From the NCBI GenBank assembly GCA_910587495.1, contig CAJUMT010000203.1, forward strand, positions 1 through 6,078: a stretch of 6,078 bases of DNA, in the 5' to 3' direction. How positions within the stretch are numbered: position 1 is the first letter of the stretch; each line of letters opens with the position of its first letter. Under the pieces are notes generated by a model. That model saw only the letters and a list, made by a program, of their open reading frames with translations. It was not told the DNA's origin and made no database searches. The DNA comes from an uncultured Lachnospiraceae bacterium. GTDB taxonomy: Bacteria > Bacillota_A > Clostridia > Lachnospirales > Lachnospiraceae. Both the position numbers and the translations under genes were made by a program. Positions 6,007-6,078 of this stretch are shown here, one piece after another.

Positions 6007-6078
6007 TTATATTTTGGGCGTTTTTTGAAAGTTGTTTATAATAAAGCTGAAGGTATTAGGGTTCTGTGGATAAATCTG

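Noticed and set aside
4222..6078. Terminal inverted repeats of the intact insertion sequence, for example AATAGAGGCACTTTAATAAG near 4613-4632 against the complement of 6044-6065
   Set aside because: Only scattered positions agree once gaps are allowed; the match is too poor to define an end.
1..6078. CRISPR arrays, tRNA or rRNA genes, retron or intron signatures
   Set aside because: No regularly spaced repeats, cloverleaf or rRNA-like sequence, and no reverse transcriptase motif were seen on either strand.

Overview
The window looks like an accessory region of a gut-type Firmicute, most likely Lachnospiraceae. This rests on strong AGGAGG-type ribosome binding sites, a rho-independent terminator, a secreted protein built from Big_2, YDG and fibronectin-like modules of the kind common in Lachnospiraceae surface proteins, a VTC-domain gene remnant, and IS4-family transposases. 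The genus cannot be fixed from sequence alone.

Layout. Positions 1-439 are mostly non-coding; they hold at most the last 33 codons of an unrecognised gene, a small hairpin, and a candidate promoter with a 9-bp direct repeat just upstream. Positions 440-3247 (+) encode a 935-residue secreted multidomain surface protein, the only clearly intact host gene, closed by a strong terminator at 3270-3302. Positions 3452-3835 (+) are a decayed VTC-domain (polyphosphate polymerase-like) gene carrying an internal deletion, an 8-bp tandem duplication and a nonsense codon. It is joined directly at about 3835-3838 to the C-terminal third of an IS4-family transposase (3838-4221). An AT-rich stretch without a credible gene (4222-4675) follows. 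A complete, different IS4-family transposase occupies 5929-4676 on the minus strand, with an unusual leader.

How the parts relate. The surface protein is a separate transcription unit and probably acts outside the cell. Everything downstream of its terminator is a graveyard of insertion and deletion: a host gene lost its function and its 3' half, one IS4-type element survives only as a fragment, and a second element sits beside it. The most interesting non-obvious signal is the leader of the intact transposase. Four segments in the order b-a-b'-a' can form two crossing pairings. One covers the ribosome binding site and the other reaches into the first codons. This fits a device that silences the transposase on transcripts reading in from outside, as known for IS10 and IS50, but it is inference here. 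I see no evidence for a new multigene system.
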